64,000 nucleotides of DNA from JADGGM01 sp035553215 (GTDB taxonomy: Bacteria; Gemmatimonadota; Gemmatimonadetes; Gemmatimonadales; Gemmatimonadaceae): positions 3,230 to 67,229 of the forward strand of contig DATNDS010000031.1 of the NCBI GenBank assembly GCA_035553215.1, in the 5' to 3' direction. Position 1 is the first letter of the stretch. Every line of letters begins with the position of its first letter. Under the pieces are notes generated by a model. That model worked only from the letters and a program-made list of their open reading frames with translations, searched no databases and was not told where the DNA came from. Below, one piece after another: positions 41,523 to 51,706 of this stretch. A program made the position numbers and the translations under genes.

Positions 41523-43628
41523 TCAGCGCGGCGTTGCCGTCAGGAAATGCTCGGCGACGATGGCGGGTTGTTCCACGACGCGCTTCTCCTGCGCGTCCAC
41601 GGCCAGCCGCATGAACTGTCCCATGCTCCAGACCAGCGGCGTCGCGCTGCCGGTGCCGGAGCCGAACGCGAAATCGCTGTTCCCCGGATTCGGGCGATCC
41701 CACACCTGCTCCGGAATCATCCCCCCGGCGTTGGCGAAGTGCAGCATGGCCTGGAGATAAACAGCGGGATCAGCGCCGCGCGCGACTTCATATTCACCCC
41801 GTTCACCCGCGAAGATCGGCCAGAGCCGCCCAACGCCTTCTCCCAGCCACGGGCCGCCAAACCACGTTTCGCCGTAGCCATCGTGATTGTAGCGGTGAAA
41901 GGCGGGGCCGTTCGGCGTCTGCACCCGGATCGTGGAATCAATGATGACGAGCGAGTTCTCAATGATCGAATCAGTGGCCGGGCGAATGCCCAGGCGCACG
42001 AGTTCAATGAATCCCTGATCCACGACGTCGCGCTCATCCCAGGTGCCGCCGCCATTGTGCACGTCCAGCTTGTAGCCATCGTTGGGGTCGCGATTGTCAT
42101 CGATGCGCAGATAGTAGCCCCGCGCCGCCCGTGCTCCGCCCAGGTGTCCGGTGGTCGTCACCATCCAGCTCTCGAGGTGGGAGGCCCAGTCGTCGGCGGT
42201 CTGGAGATAGCGCTGCGCATCGGCGGTCGCGCCGTTCGTCTTCGCGATCGTGGAGGCGCAGACGAGCCCCGCGATCTCCGCCGCAATGGTGGAGGGTGAA
42301 TAGCCACCCACTTCCTCCCACCGTTCCTGCTGCGTGGCGGGTCCGTGCGCCATCACGTATTCCGCCGCGGGACGGATGTGCTTCTGCCAGGTGGCACTGT
42401 CGGTCACACCGAGCTGCCACGCGAGGACGATGGGGTAGGAGTTCTCGTCCATCTGCTGGCCCGGCCAGTAGGGCCTCCCGTCGAGCCAGCTGTTCTGCGG
42501 GAAGCTGCCGTCGGGTTTCTGCTGCACGTCGAACAGGTAGCGCAGCGCTCGCGTCGCCGTGGCGCTGTCGCCTGCGACCATCAGCGACGTGGCGGCTTCG
42601 TACAGATCGCGCGCCCACACCAGATGATAGCCGCCGACATTCGGCTTGTCCGACGCCACGGCGAGTCCCCAGGGAATGCTCATGGAGGCGATGATGGCGC
42701 CGCGGTAGGTCTTGTCTTCGTGCGCACGAACGACCATTGCCGCGAGATCGAATTCCGCCTGATACGCCGGCTGCACGTGGCGCAGACTGCTCAGATAGGT
42801 GCTCCAGCCCCTGGCATACGCCGCGCGCGCTGACGCGAAGCCCCGCGCGAGGCTTCCCTGCGCCGCCGTCCGTGCTTCGTCCGTCGACGTGCCGAAGCCC
42901 AGCGCCAGCGTGAAGTGCGCTGGTCGTGTGACCTGCGCGACCTGCACGACATTGCCGCTGTCGGCGCGCGCGTAGGTCAACGTGAGCCGGTGATGCAGCA
43001 GGAGATCGCGGTATCCGTCGTTCACACCCGCGAATCCGCTCGACATGTGCGTGAATCCGGTGCTCGCCATGAGTGCGGACGCGATGTTGCCTTCCTGCGC
43101 CTCGAGTGCTCCGGGTTCGCTGCTCCCCGTGTCGCCGTAGCCTGTGTTTCCCAGCGCCGGGTGATAGAGCACGTAGAGCGCGGCGCCGGCCGGTGCGGTG
43201 AAGCGGACGTCCATGAGCAGCGTGTTGCGATCGGGATCGGTGACGTAGGTCTTCGTGATGCTGATGCGACCCGTCGCGTCGCGGCTCGTCTGGCGAAACA
43301 CCAGCGCGCGCGGATCAACCCGCTCGATGGAATGCCGCATGTCCCGCGATTCGATCAACAGACGCGAGCCATCCTGCACCGCGAATTCCAGCCCGCGCGT
43401 GTCGGCCACATCCACGCGCGGGTAGTACACCTCGGTGAGAATCCCGCCGCCCAGCGTGAACCAGACCTTGGACTGAGTCGTGAGCGATGTTCCAATGCCG
43501 TCCTTGCTCGCGGGTGTCCATGACGGCAGTTCCCCGGGGCCACCCGGGGCCGTTTGTGCCGGGAGCATCGGTGCACCGGCAAGTACCGCGCAGCACGTGA
43601 TCAGTGCGAGCTGTTCGCGAACGGTCAT
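41523..43628 (-). CDS. Exported GH15 glucoamylase with glucodextranase-like N-domain
   Basis: A 701-residue secreted enzyme. The signal peptide (MTVREQLALITCCAVLAG) is followed by a beta-sandwich N-domain as in glucodextranase/bacterial glucoamylase (VWFTLGGGILTEVYYPRVD) and the (alpha/alpha)6 GH15 barrel with HLVWARDLYEAATSLM and GGTWDERDVVDQGF. It hydrolyses alpha-1,4/1,6 glucans from the non-reducing end, releasing glucose. It is the last gene of the starch locus, transcribed after the two GH13 genes. The gap to the preceding gene is 50 bp. Confidence 0.92.
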   Translation of the reverse strand: MTVREQLALITCCAVLAGAPMLPAQTAPGGPGELPSWTPASKDGIGTSLTTQSKVWFTLGGGILTEVYYPRVDVADTRGLEFAVQDGSRLLIESRDMRHSIERVDPRALVFRQTSRDATGRISITKTYVTDPDRNTLLMDVRFTAPAGAALYVLYHPALGNTGYGDTGSSEPGALEAQEGNIASALMASTGFTHMSSGFAGVNDGYRDLLLHHRLTLTYARADSGNVVQVAQVTRPAHFTLALGFGTSTDEARTAAQGSLARGFASARAAYARGWSTYLSSLRHVQPAYQAEFDLAAMVVRAHEDKTYRGAIIASMSIPWGLAVASDKPNVGGYHLVWARDLYEAATSLMVAGDSATATRALRYLFDVQQKPDGSFPQNSWLDGRPYWPGQQMDENSYPIVLAWQLGVTDSATWQKHIRPAAEYVMAHGPATQQERWEEVGGYSPSTIAAEIAGLVCASTIAKTNGATADAQRYLQTADDWASHLESWMVTTTGHLGGARAARGYYLRIDDNRDPNDGYKLDVHNGGGTWDERDVVDQGFIELVRLGIRPATDSIIENSLVIIDSTIRVQTPNGPAFHRYNHDGYGETWFGGPWLGEGVGRLWPIFAGERGEYEVARGADPAVYLQAMLHFANAGGMIPEQVWDRPNPGNSDFAFGSGTGSATPLVWSMGQFMRLAVDAQEKRVVEQPAIVAEHFLTATPR

Positions 43629-43678
43629 GTCAATTCACCTGTCCCATGATTCGAGTCGTGTGACATTCGGTTGGCAGG

Positions 43679-45370
43679 CTAGCGGGCTGGCGTGAGGTCG
43701 AGTACCAGCGCCGTGCGTGCGCCCAGCGCGCCCGACGCCGGCAGGTAGCCGCGTATCTGTCCCTCGCGATCCACCAGCATCGTCGCACCATTGGCGCCCC
43801 CCAGCAGATTGCGCGCGACGTAGCGTCCCGGCGCGAGCGCGTAGTGCGCCGAGTTGATCACCACGGGAGCGGCCGGCGCATCACCGAGGTTGGCGATCAC
43901 CAGCACGGCGTGGTGGGTGGTCGCGCGAAGATATGCGGCGACGTGCGCACCGCCCGCCGTGAGCGGGATGAGTGTGCCGACCGCGAGGGCCTCATTCCGT
44001 CTGCGCAGGTGGATGAGCCGGCGATAGAGATTGAGCAGCGAGCTGCCATCCGCATCCTCTGCCGCGACGGTGGTCGTGAGCGAGTCCGCCTGCGGACTTT
44101 CCCATTCCGTGCCCGACGTGAAGCCCACGCCGGATTGTGCGGCCCACTGCATGGGCGTCCGCAATCGCGGATCGGGCTTGTCGCCCGTCATGCCGATCTC
44201 CTCGCCATAGTACACGAACGGCAGCCCCGGAAGCGTGAGCAGCAGCGTCGCCGCCATCTTCGCCCGCGACAGGTCGCGGCCCAGCTTCGTGAACGAACGG
44301 GTGCCGTCGTGATTGCTCAGGAGCGGCGACCATCGCCAGGGCGGCAGGGTGTCCTGCAGCCGGAGAAAACCGGTGAGCAGTCCGGCTGGTCTGCCCGAGC
44401 GCACTACCGAGAGCAGCGAGTCCGCCAGCTCGAAGCCGAAGTAGGAGGTGAGCTGGTCCGGATAGTAGGGCATCACGGTGTCAATGTTGCCCCACACCTC
44501 GCCCACGGTGTACGCCTGGGGCGCCACCTCCCGCAGGTGCGCCGCGTACTCCCGCAGGAACGCGTGGGTGCCCGCGCACCCCATGAGACAGCGTCCATCT
44601 TCGACGAGATAGGGCACCGCGTCCAGGCGGAACCCGTCCACACCCATCGTGCGGAGCCAGAAGTCCGCAATGTGCTTGGCTTCCTCGCGAACCGCCGGCG
44701 TGTGGTAATCGAGATCGGGCATCTCGCTGGAGAACACGCCATAGTAGTACTCGTTTCGCACGGGCGAATGGCGCCACGCGTCCTCACCCCAGGGCCCCTT
44801 GCCGAGCGGCACCGGTGAAAACCGATACCAGCTGCGATATGGCGAGGCTGTGTCGCGCAGCGCTTCCTGAAAGTGCGGGTGCTGGTTCGAGGTGTGATTC
44901 AGCACCATGTCCACCAGCACCGCAATGCCGCGGCGATGCGCCTCGGCGACCAGTCGCTTGAAATCCGCGTTGGTGCCGTACGCGGGTTGCACGCGATAGT
45001 AGTCGCTCACGTCGTAGCCGTGATAGCTGGGAGATGCCGTCACCGGCATGAGCCAGATGCAATCGGCGCCCAGGTCACGGGTGCTGGCCGGATTCCCGTC
45101 GTTGATATAGTCCAGCTTGTCGATCAGGCCATTGATGTCGCCAATCCCATCGCCATTGCTGTCGTAGAACGAGCGGATGAACACCTCGTAGCACACGCCG
45201 CCCGTGGTCCATGAGGGGCCTGTCGTGGCGACTGCCGGGGAGGATGCTGACGGCGAGGCGCGCGGTGGGGCCTGCGATGCCGGCCCGGCGCACGCGGCCA
45301 CTGCGCCGCACAGTGCGGCCAGTGCGGCCGCCGCTGTGCGCACATGCCGGTTACGGGCGCGTCGCGGCAT
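43679..45370 (-). CDS. GH13 alpha-amylase-family lipoprotein
   Basis: A 563-residue lipoprotein (lipobox CGAVAACAG) with a GH13 (beta/alpha)8 barrel. Region I DMVLNHTSNQ, region II GFRLDAVPYL (nucleophile Asp), region III YTVGEVWG (acid Glu) and region IV LLSNHDGTR (third Asp) are intact. Subfamily signs match oligo-alpha-glucosidase/trehalose synthase-type sequences (GVCYEVFIRSFYDSNGDGIGD). Predicted to cut small alpha-glucans near the membrane. It starts 20 bp inside the upstream amylase gene; the ATG may be shifted a few codons. Confidence 0.92.
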   Translation of the reverse strand: MPRRARNRHVRTAAAALAALCGAVAACAGPASQAPPRASPSASSPAVATTGPSWTTGGVCYEVFIRSFYDSNGDGIGDINGLIDKLDYINDGNPASTRDLGADCIWLMPVTASPSYHGYDVSDYYRVQPAYGTNADFKRLVAEAHRRGIAVLVDMVLNHTSNQHPHFQEALRDTASPYRSWYRFSPVPLGKGPWGEDAWRHSPVRNEYYYGVFSSEMPDLDYHTPAVREEAKHIADFWLRTMGVDGFRLDAVPYLVEDGRCLMGCAGTHAFLREYAAHLREVAPQAYTVGEVWGNIDTVMPYYPDQLTSYFGFELADSLLSVVRSGRPAGLLTGFLRLQDTLPPWRWSPLLSNHDGTRSFTKLGRDLSRAKMAATLLLTLPGLPFVYYGEEIGMTGDKPDPRLRTPMQWAAQSGVGFTSGTEWESPQADSLTTTVAAEDADGSSLLNLYRRLIHLRRRNEALAVGTLIPLTAGGAHVAAYLRATTHHAVLVIANLGDAPAAPVVINSAHYALAPGRYVARNLLGGANGATMLVDREGQIRGYLPASGALGARTALVLDLTPAR

Positions 45371-46928
45371 CGATCGCCATGGCGGAGTTGGCTTCGAGCT
45401 GCAGCCGGATCATCCCTGCACTGTCAATGGTCACCGTTGCGCCGGCACATGCGGTTCCACTTCGCCCGCCCGTGAGAATATCGCAGTACATGCCGGGGGC
45501 CATCCCCGTGCTCACAGTGGTGTCGAGCGCGGTTGGTTCGTGATTGATCGCGACGAAACCCTTCGCGCCGCGGGAGAACGCGATGGCATTGGCGCCATCA
45601 TCCCACCAGTGCTCGAGCGGCGCTCCGGCCGTCACCCGGCGGAACGCAACCATACCCGCGATGATAGGATCGCGGTGCTCGCAGACCCACTCGCCCGGCA
45701 CGGCATCCTCCATGTGCACGACGCACGCTTGCGCGCCGGAACCTCCCGCACCGGGCGGTGGACCCGCATCGCGGCCCGCCTGCGTGCCCCGGTCGAACGC
45801 GTAGCTCGACATCACCATCGGATAGCCGTACGGCTGGGCGAGCATCCACACGTTGGCCAGGCGATACGTATCGCCATCGAGATACCAGATGCCGCCCTGT
45901 CGCTGCGTGTCGTGGTTCTCGAGGAACACGAGCGCCTTGTCCGATGGCATGAGCCCCCAGGCCTGCTCGGAGAACTGGTTTCCCGGCGGCCCATCGGGGT
46001 CGAGCTGCGCGATGGACTGGCCGGTGCTGCCAAGGAACTTGTCCCCGACGCCATGGAAGCGGAATTCCGTGATGTCGAACGCGCCCCCTGATTCGTATGC
46101 GATCCCATAATAATCCGCTGCGGTCACCGCTTCGCCCGGACTGTCAATCACCTCGCCGTAGTAATACGGCAGCGGCCGGCCCTCGGACTGCACCGTGCGG
46201 TCGACCAGGCCAAGAATGGAGTCGAGCTCCACCGGCTGGATATGCTTGGCCGCATCGATCCGGAATCCCGCCACGCCGAGTCGCGCGAGGGAAACCAGAT
46301 ATCCCGCGATGCGCTCGCGCACGGATGGCAGGCCCGTGTTGAGATCGGCGAGTCCATCCAGTTCACAGTCCTGGACGTTGGCGGCGTTCTGAAAGTCATC
46401 CACGGTACAGGGCGTGTGGAAGTCGCTCTGCGCGTAAAGACCGGGATAGTCGTACTTCGTGTAGACCGTCCCGTTGCTCCCCACGCCGGCTCCCGCGCTC
46501 ATGTGGTTGATCACGGCATCCACGTAGATGTCCACGCCGGCCGAGTGACAGCGCTGCACCATGTCCTGAAACTGCGCCGCCGTGCCGAAACTCGTGCGTG
46601 CAATGCTGTAGCTCACGGGTTGATAGTGTTCCCACCACGGGGCGCCACTCAGGACCGCATGCTCCTGCGGTGGCGACACGAGGGCGGCGCGATACCCATC
46701 CGGGCCAAGCACGCTCTCGCACTCCGTGGCCACGTCGGTCCAGTTCCACTGGAAGAGCCGCACGGCGACATCGCCGGCCGCCGCGTGTCCCGAGGGACGA
46801 TAGGTCGGCGAGAGCGCGGGTCGAGTGGCCGGCGGTGGGCTCGTAACGAGGGCTGAAGCGGCCGAACCACACGCCGTCGCAAGGGCGGTGAGGAGCGTCG
46901 CGGCCAGGACGGCGACGGTCGCACGCAA
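45351..46928 (-). CDS. GH13 alpha-amylase lipoprotein
   Basis: A 525-residue lipoprotein (signal and Cys in LATACGS, near residue 20) with a GH13 catalytic domain close to animal/Streptomyces-type alpha-amylases (subfamily 32/24-like): FQWNWTDVATECE, then VDAVINHM, GFRIDAAKHI (nucleophile Asp), YYGEVIDS (acid Glu) and FLENHDTQR. A C-terminal beta domain follows. It probably degrades starch at the outer surface before SusC/D uptake. Its TAA lies inside the next gene's start. Confidence 0.93.
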   Translation of the reverse strand: MRATVAVLAATLLTALATACGSAASALVTSPPPATRPALSPTYRPSGHAAAGDVAVRLFQWNWTDVATECESVLGPDGYRAALVSPPQEHAVLSGAPWWEHYQPVSYSIARTSFGTAAQFQDMVQRCHSAGVDIYVDAVINHMSAGAGVGSNGTVYTKYDYPGLYAQSDFHTPCTVDDFQNAANVQDCELDGLADLNTGLPSVRERIAGYLVSLARLGVAGFRIDAAKHIQPVELDSILGLVDRTVQSEGRPLPYYYGEVIDSPGEAVTAADYYGIAYESGGAFDITEFRFHGVGDKFLGSTGQSIAQLDPDGPPGNQFSEQAWGLMPSDKALVFLENHDTQRQGGIWYLDGDTYRLANVWMLAQPYGYPMVMSSYAFDRGTQAGRDAGPPPGAGGSGAQACVVHMEDAVPGEWVCEHRDPIIAGMVAFRRVTAGAPLEHWWDDGANAIAFSRGAKGFVAINHEPTALDTTVSTGMAPGMYCDILTGGRSGTACAGATVTIDSAGMIRLQLEANSAMAIDAATRP

Positions 46929-46960
46929 GTGGCCGCGTTGCGCAGGACGATCGCCCCGCC

Positions 46961-46998
46961 GCGGACAGTCCCGCGGCGCGTGCCGCGGGACTGCCCGC
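46961..46998 (-). terminator. Strong hairpin between susD and the amylase gene
   Basis: A 12-bp perfect stem CAGTCCCGCGGC / GCCGCGGGACTG (46966-46977 and 46982-46993) with a GCGT loop, extended by GCGG/CCGC outer pairs. No T-run. It separates the SusCD pair from the three glycoside hydrolase genes and may lower their expression or act as a processing site. Confidence 0.65.
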
Positions 46999-47025
46999 TC
47001 GATGCTCCGGGCGAGCGAATCGTGA

Positions 47026-48603
47026 TCAGTAGCCTGGATTCTGCGTCAGGTTCGGGTTGGCAACGAGCTCGGACGCCGGCAGCGGATACAGATCGCGGAA
47101 GGAATCCGTTGCGACACCGGACTGGGTGCCGCCCTTCCACGACCAGACATAATCGCCGCCGGTGAACTCACCAAAGCGAATGAGATCGGTGCGACGGTGA
47201 GCCTCCCACAGCAGTTCCCGGCCGCGCTCATCCAGAATGAAGGGCAGCGTAAGCTGCGCGTCGGTGATGTCGCCGGATGTATTGCCATAGGCGCGCTCAC
47301 GCAGTGCGTTCACGTAGGCCAGCGCCTGCGCTCTGGTGCCGCCGCCGCCGCGCAGTACCGCTTCCGCGTAGATCAGGTATGCCCCGCCAAGCCGGAATAC
47401 GGGGAAGTCCGTGTCCACGAACGTTGGATTCGAGCCTGCCTGGCCCGTCGAGGTCACATTGCGGAACTTGGGTGCCGCGATGCCGTCGTTGAAGTTCGGG
47501 ATGCTGGAAATATCAACCGTCTGACCACTGCTGTAGAAATACGAGGAACGATGGTCACCAGACGCGAACCGTTGATATGCCTCGGGCTTCAACCGCAACC
47601 CGTACCATCCCCCGTCGATGCCGTAGGTGCCCGCGTTCATGGTGCCGCCAACTTCGGCGTGGACCAGGAACGTCACGCCGCCGTACGTCTGCGTCCGGGT
47701 TCCATCCTGCGTGATGGCGAAGATGATTTCGGGCGACGTATTGTTGTCGGCCATGAACATGTGCTGATAGTTGGGATCCAGACTGTACGCTCCCGAGTTG
47801 ATCACCGCTTCCGCTGACGTGAGGGCGTCGGCGTAGTCCGGCGTGCCGGTGTAGACGCCGGCGTTCAGATACAGCTCGGCAAGCAGCATGTCCGCCGCGG
47901 GTCCGGTGGCGCGCCCGTAGGTGTCGGGGCCGGGTTGGGGAAGGTCGCCCCGGATGGCCGTGAGTTCGCTCACGATGTAGTTGTAGACATCCGTGCGCGT
48001 GGACTGCTTGGGCGGGGTGGATCCCACGGGATCATTCTCGGTGACGAGTGGAATGTTTCCGAAGAAGTCGATCCCGTGCCAGTAGCTCAACGCGCGCAGG
48101 AATCGGGCTTCCGCGCGATACGTCTGGATCTGCGCCTTCAGCTCATCACTTACCCCGCGCGCGGCCAGCTTGTCATCCGTGGTCTGCCGCAGGAACTCGT
48201 TCACCATGCTCACCTGGAAGTAGATCCGGTAGTACATGGAGACGACGAACGTGTTCGATGCGGCCCAGAGCTGCGTGTTCATCTCCGGCAACCCCACGTC
48301 GTTCCAGGCAATCACCGCCTCATCGGTAGGCAACTCCTGCGCCTCCCAGAGCAACCGCAGATACTGGGAGAATCCCTCGTCGATGCCCTGAATATCGGGC
48401 TGGCCGGCGGGGCCCTGCTGACCGCTTACCGCAAGACCGGCGTAGATCTTCGCCAGGAATTCCACGTAGGAATTCGGATCGTTGAAGATATTGGTCTCGG
48501 TGATGGTGCTCGTCGGCTCCACAGTCGTGTCCGTGCAGGCCATGAGGCCCAGGGTCACGAACGCGGCGGCCAGTCCGAGCGCCTTCCACTTATGGGATGT
48601 CAT
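47026..48603 (-). CDS. SusD/RagB family glycan-binding lipoprotein
   Basis: A 525-residue SusD homologue. A lipoprotein signal ends in LGLMACTD (Cys near 23), and the helical TPR-like SusD fold follows with TYRAEARFLRALSYWHGIDFFGNIP and the C-terminal ERGRELLWEAHRRTDLIRFG signature. It is the lid that binds starch-like oligosaccharides over SusC. It starts 42 bp after the SusC stop and is probably translated with it. A GGACGGAG ribosome binding site precedes the ATG. Confidence 0.95.
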   Translation of the reverse strand: MTSHKWKALGLAAAFVTLGLMACTDTTVEPTSTITETNIFNDPNSYVEFLAKIYAGLAVSGQQGPAGQPDIQGIDEGFSQYLRLLWEAQELPTDEAVIAWNDVGLPEMNTQLWAASNTFVVSMYYRIYFQVSMVNEFLRQTTDDKLAARGVSDELKAQIQTYRAEARFLRALSYWHGIDFFGNIPLVTENDPVGSTPPKQSTRTDVYNYIVSELTAIRGDLPQPGPDTYGRATGPAADMLLAELYLNAGVYTGTPDYADALTSAEAVINSGAYSLDPNYQHMFMADNNTSPEIIFAITQDGTRTQTYGGVTFLVHAEVGGTMNAGTYGIDGGWYGLRLKPEAYQRFASGDHRSSYFYSSGQTVDISSIPNFNDGIAAPKFRNVTSTGQAGSNPTFVDTDFPVFRLGGAYLIYAEAVLRGGGGTRAQALAYVNALRERAYGNTSGDITDAQLTLPFILDERGRELLWEAHRRTDLIRFGEFTGGDYVWSWKGGTQSGVATDSFRDLYPLPASELVANPNLTQNPGY

Positions 48604-48645
48604 GACTCCGTCCTGTTTGGAGTAGTCGTATGCATGATGGTCGGC

Positions 48646-51609
48646 TCAGAACTGGACGCTCAGTCCCAGCGTCACGGTACGGGAGCGTGGATAGATGTTG
48701 TTGTCGAGGCCGTTCAGTCCGGCGGTTGGATCCACACCATCGTATCCGGTGAGCGTGAATGCATTCTGCATCGTGAGCGAGAGGCGCATCGGCTGGTTGT
48801 CGTACTTGAATCCGTAGCCCAGCGTCACGTTGTCGAGACGCAGGAAGGCCGCCTTCTCCACGTAGTAGTCCGACAGGTATTGCGGAGTCGTGAAGCCTGT
48901 CTGCAGCACGGACGTGCTCAGGTTGTACGGTGAGCCGCGCTGCAGCTCCTGATAACTCCCGAGATTCGACGCCACGTTGTTGTAGACGTAGTTGCCCAGA
49001 TAGGCGCGCAGCGTGTAACTCAGGTCGAACTTGTTGTACGAGAAGTACGATGACTGCCCGAAAATCCATTTCGGCGCCGGATCGTGGAACGCCCGGCGAT
49101 CGGCCACGTTGGTAATGCCATCGCCATTGAGATCGGCATAGCTGCCTTCGGTCGGCTTCCCGTTCGCGTACTGCTGCTGATAGACGAAGAACGAGTTGAT
49201 CGGCTGCCCCGGTTCGAGCACCTGAATGAAAGTGCCGACGCCACCGGAAACCAGTCCGGTAAGAATCTGCTGCGCCGAACCGGCGAACGGGTTGATGCTC
49301 GTGAGTTCGTTCGTGTTGTGCGACGCGTTCACGTCGGCGGTCCAGCCCAGCCGGTTCTTGCCGGCGTCAAGGACGCGGGCACTCAGGCTGAACTCCACGC
49401 CGTCGTTCTTCATGCTCCCGATGTTGGTCGTCAGGAAATTCGAGAAGTTCGTGCCAGCCGCGATGGGAACGGTGAAGATCAGGTCGCTGGTGTTCTTCCT
49501 GTACCAGTCAATAGATCCGCTGAACCGCTGATTGAGGAATCCATAGTCCAGGCCGACGTTCCAGGAGCGCGTCGCCTCCCACTTGATGTCGGGGTCCACC
49601 GCGCTGGGCCGGATCGTGTTCACGAACTGGTTGCCGAACTGTACCTGGGCCTGCGAGTTGCCCACGAGAAACGCGGAGTACTGCTGATAGTTGGCGAAGG
49701 CCTGGTTCCCCGTCTTGGCCCATGACGCGCGAAGTTTCAGGTCGGAGAGCGCCGAAATGTCGCGCAGGAACGGCTCCTGCGAGATGCGCCAGGCCACGGC
49801 GACGGAGGGGAACACGCCCCACGCATTCGCCGGCCCGAAGCGCGAGGAGCCATCGCGGCGGACGCTCGCGGCCACGAGGTACCGGTCATTGAGATTGTAG
49901 TTCAGTCGGCCGAAGAAGGAGATCAGCAGGCTGTTCTCGACGTCGAGGAAGTTCGATACGTTCTGCGCGGTCGAAAACCCGTTGGTCTTGAGCAGATCGG
50001 TCGAGAGGTTTGTCGCGGTGTACGACGGATACTCGGCGTGCGACTTGGAATACGAATAGCCGGCGGTCACGTTGATCTGGCCGGGTGCCACGTGGAGCGG
50101 CGCATCATAATCCAGGTACGTGTCGAGCACCGTGTTCAACTGACTCGGATCCTGGCGGTAGTCGTACCCCTTCTCGCCTGACTTGGTCTCGCTGTGCAGC
50201 ACGCTCGGCGTGAAGGTTTCCTGAGAGACGCTGGTGGCGTCGTAGCCCAGGTTGACGTTGGCGCTCAGCCCCTCGATGAACGGAAGGTGGTACTGAGCCT
50301 GCGCGTTCCCGACGCTGCGATACGTCCGGCCGCCCGACGACGCCAGATTCATGATGGCGACCGGATTGTCCGCGGACTGGATGGAATTCCCGGGCCACTC
50401 GTAGAAGCCCGTCGTTGACGTGGGGTCGAAGACCGGCTGGGTGGGCCCCATTTGCACCGCGTTCGACAGCACGCCGCCCGGCGCGAACGCGTCGAGCGAG
50501 CGCGACCCCTTGAGGTTGGTGTGGACTTCGAGCCGATCCTTGAGCAACCGCTGGTTGTAGTTCACACCCAGCGACACGCGCTGCGTATTGGTGCCGCGAA
50601 TGATCCCGTCCTGATTGAGATACCCCACGGCAATCCGGTAGTCGTTGGACTGTCCGGCACCGGAAATCACCACGTTGTGTTCCTGCCCCCATCCCGTGCG
50701 ATCCACGAGATCGAACCAGTTGGTGTTCGCGTCGCCGAGCTGGCCGACGCTGCCCGGCGCGTACTGCTGCACGGCGTTGCGGAACTGCGTGGCATTCAGC
50801 ACCTGTGGCAGTCGCGTGACGGAGGAGGCCGCGACGCTGCCGGAATACTGGATGTGCGGTCCACCCGAGCCGGACTTCGTCTTGATCAGCACGACGCCGT
50901 TGGCGGCATTGGCGCCGTAGATGGCCGCTGCCGAGGCGTCCTTGAGCACCGTGATGCTCTCGATGTCTTCGGGGTTGAGGAAGTTGAGCGGATCGCGGCC
51001 CGCCGAGAGGCCGCCGCCGGAGCCGGCGCTGACCGGCATCCCATCGATCACGTAGAGAGGCTCGCTGCTCGCGTTGACGGACGTCGCGCCCCGGATCCGG
51101 ATCGAGATGCCACCGCCCGGTTCGTTGTTGTCCACCACCTGCACGCCGGCAACCTTGCTCTGAATGAGCATCTGTGGGCTGATGACCGTTCCGGTGTTGA
51201 ACTCGCCCGTGTTGACCTGTTTCACGGCGCCAGCGATGTCGCCCGCTCGCTGATGCCCGTAGCCCACGACCACGACCTGCGACAGGCTGATGGCCCGTTG
51301 GTTGAGCGCGAAGTCGGCCGTGGCACTGCCGCCGTCGGTGATGGTGACGGCTTGTGTGGCCGGCGCGTAGCCCAGCATGCGGGCGCGCACCGTGTCGGCG
51401 CCGGCCGGCACGCCGGAGATGACGTACGCGCCGTCATTCTCCGTGAGCGTCCCCCGGGGACCAATCGTGATGGTGACGCCGGCGAGCGGCTGTTGTGTCG
51501 TGCCGTCCGTGACGCGGCCACGGACCGTGCCACCTGGTGACTGAGCGGACAGTGGTGTGATCCAGAGCAGCACCAGGAGCGGACCAAGTGCGGACCGTAC
51601 GTGTGTCAT
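48646..51609 (-). CDS. SusC/RagA family TonB-dependent outer membrane transporter
   Basis: A 987-residue SusC. Signal peptide (cleavage after LSAQ, about residue 22), carboxypeptidase-D-like regulatory domain (GTVRGRVTDGTTQQPLAGVT, residues 27-100), a TonB-box-like LSQVVVVGYG, plug domain (VAGVQVVDNNEPGGGISIRI, RGATSVNASSEPLYVIDGMP) and beta-barrel. It imports starch-like oligosaccharides with SusD. Start: ATG at 51609 with CAGGAGA upstream; in-frame sequence extends beyond but overlaps the ABC permease gene and is not used. Confidence 0.95.
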   Translation of the reverse strand: MTHVRSALGPLLVLLWITPLSAQSPGGTVRGRVTDGTTQQPLAGVTITIGPRGTLTENDGAYVISGVPAGADTVRARMLGYAPATQAVTITDGGSATADFALNQRAISLSQVVVVGYGHQRAGDIAGAVKQVNTGEFNTGTVISPQMLIQSKVAGVQVVDNNEPGGGISIRIRGATSVNASSEPLYVIDGMPVSAGSGGGLSAGRDPLNFLNPEDIESITVLKDASAAAIYGANAANGVVLIKTKSGSGGPHIQYSGSVAASSVTRLPQVLNATQFRNAVQQYAPGSVGQLGDANTNWFDLVDRTGWGQEHNVVISGAGQSNDYRIAVGYLNQDGIIRGTNTQRVSLGVNYNQRLLKDRLEVHTNLKGSRSLDAFAPGGVLSNAVQMGPTQPVFDPTSTTGFYEWPGNSIQSADNPVAIMNLASSGGRTYRSVGNAQAQYHLPFIEGLSANVNLGYDATSVSQETFTPSVLHSETKSGEKGYDYRQDPSQLNTVLDTYLDYDAPLHVAPGQINVTAGYSYSKSHAEYPSYTATNLSTDLLKTNGFSTAQNVSNFLDVENSLLISFFGRLNYNLNDRYLVAASVRRDGSSRFGPANAWGVFPSVAVAWRISQEPFLRDISALSDLKLRASWAKTGNQAFANYQQYSAFLVGNSQAQVQFGNQFVNTIRPSAVDPDIKWEATRSWNVGLDYGFLNQRFSGSIDWYRKNTSDLIFTVPIAAGTNFSNFLTTNIGSMKNDGVEFSLSARVLDAGKNRLGWTADVNASHNTNELTSINPFAGSAQQILTGLVSGGVGTFIQVLEPGQPINSFFVYQQQYANGKPTEGSYADLNGDGITNVADRRAFHDPAPKWIFGQSSYFSYNKFDLSYTLRAYLGNYVYNNVASNLGSYQELQRGSPYNLSTSVLQTGFTTPQYLSDYYVEKAAFLRLDNVTLGYGFKYDNQPMRLSLTMQNAFTLTGYDGVDPTAGLNGLDNNIYPRSRTVTLGLSVQF

Positions 51610-51670
51610 GCACGTCTCCTGAAGGGTGGGGTTGAGACGCATGGCCAGTGGAGGGAATTCGGCCGGATAT

Positions 51671-51699
51671 GTCCTAACGCTTCGGGGAACCTTTGTCAA
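51671..51699 (-). promoter_or_regulatory. Probable susC promoter
   Basis: A perfect minus-strand TTGACA (51699-51694), a 17-bp spacer and TAGGAC (51676-51671) as a weak -10. Distance to the susC start is about 60 bp. Confidence 0.45.
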
Positions 51700-51706
51700 C
51701 ATGGCG

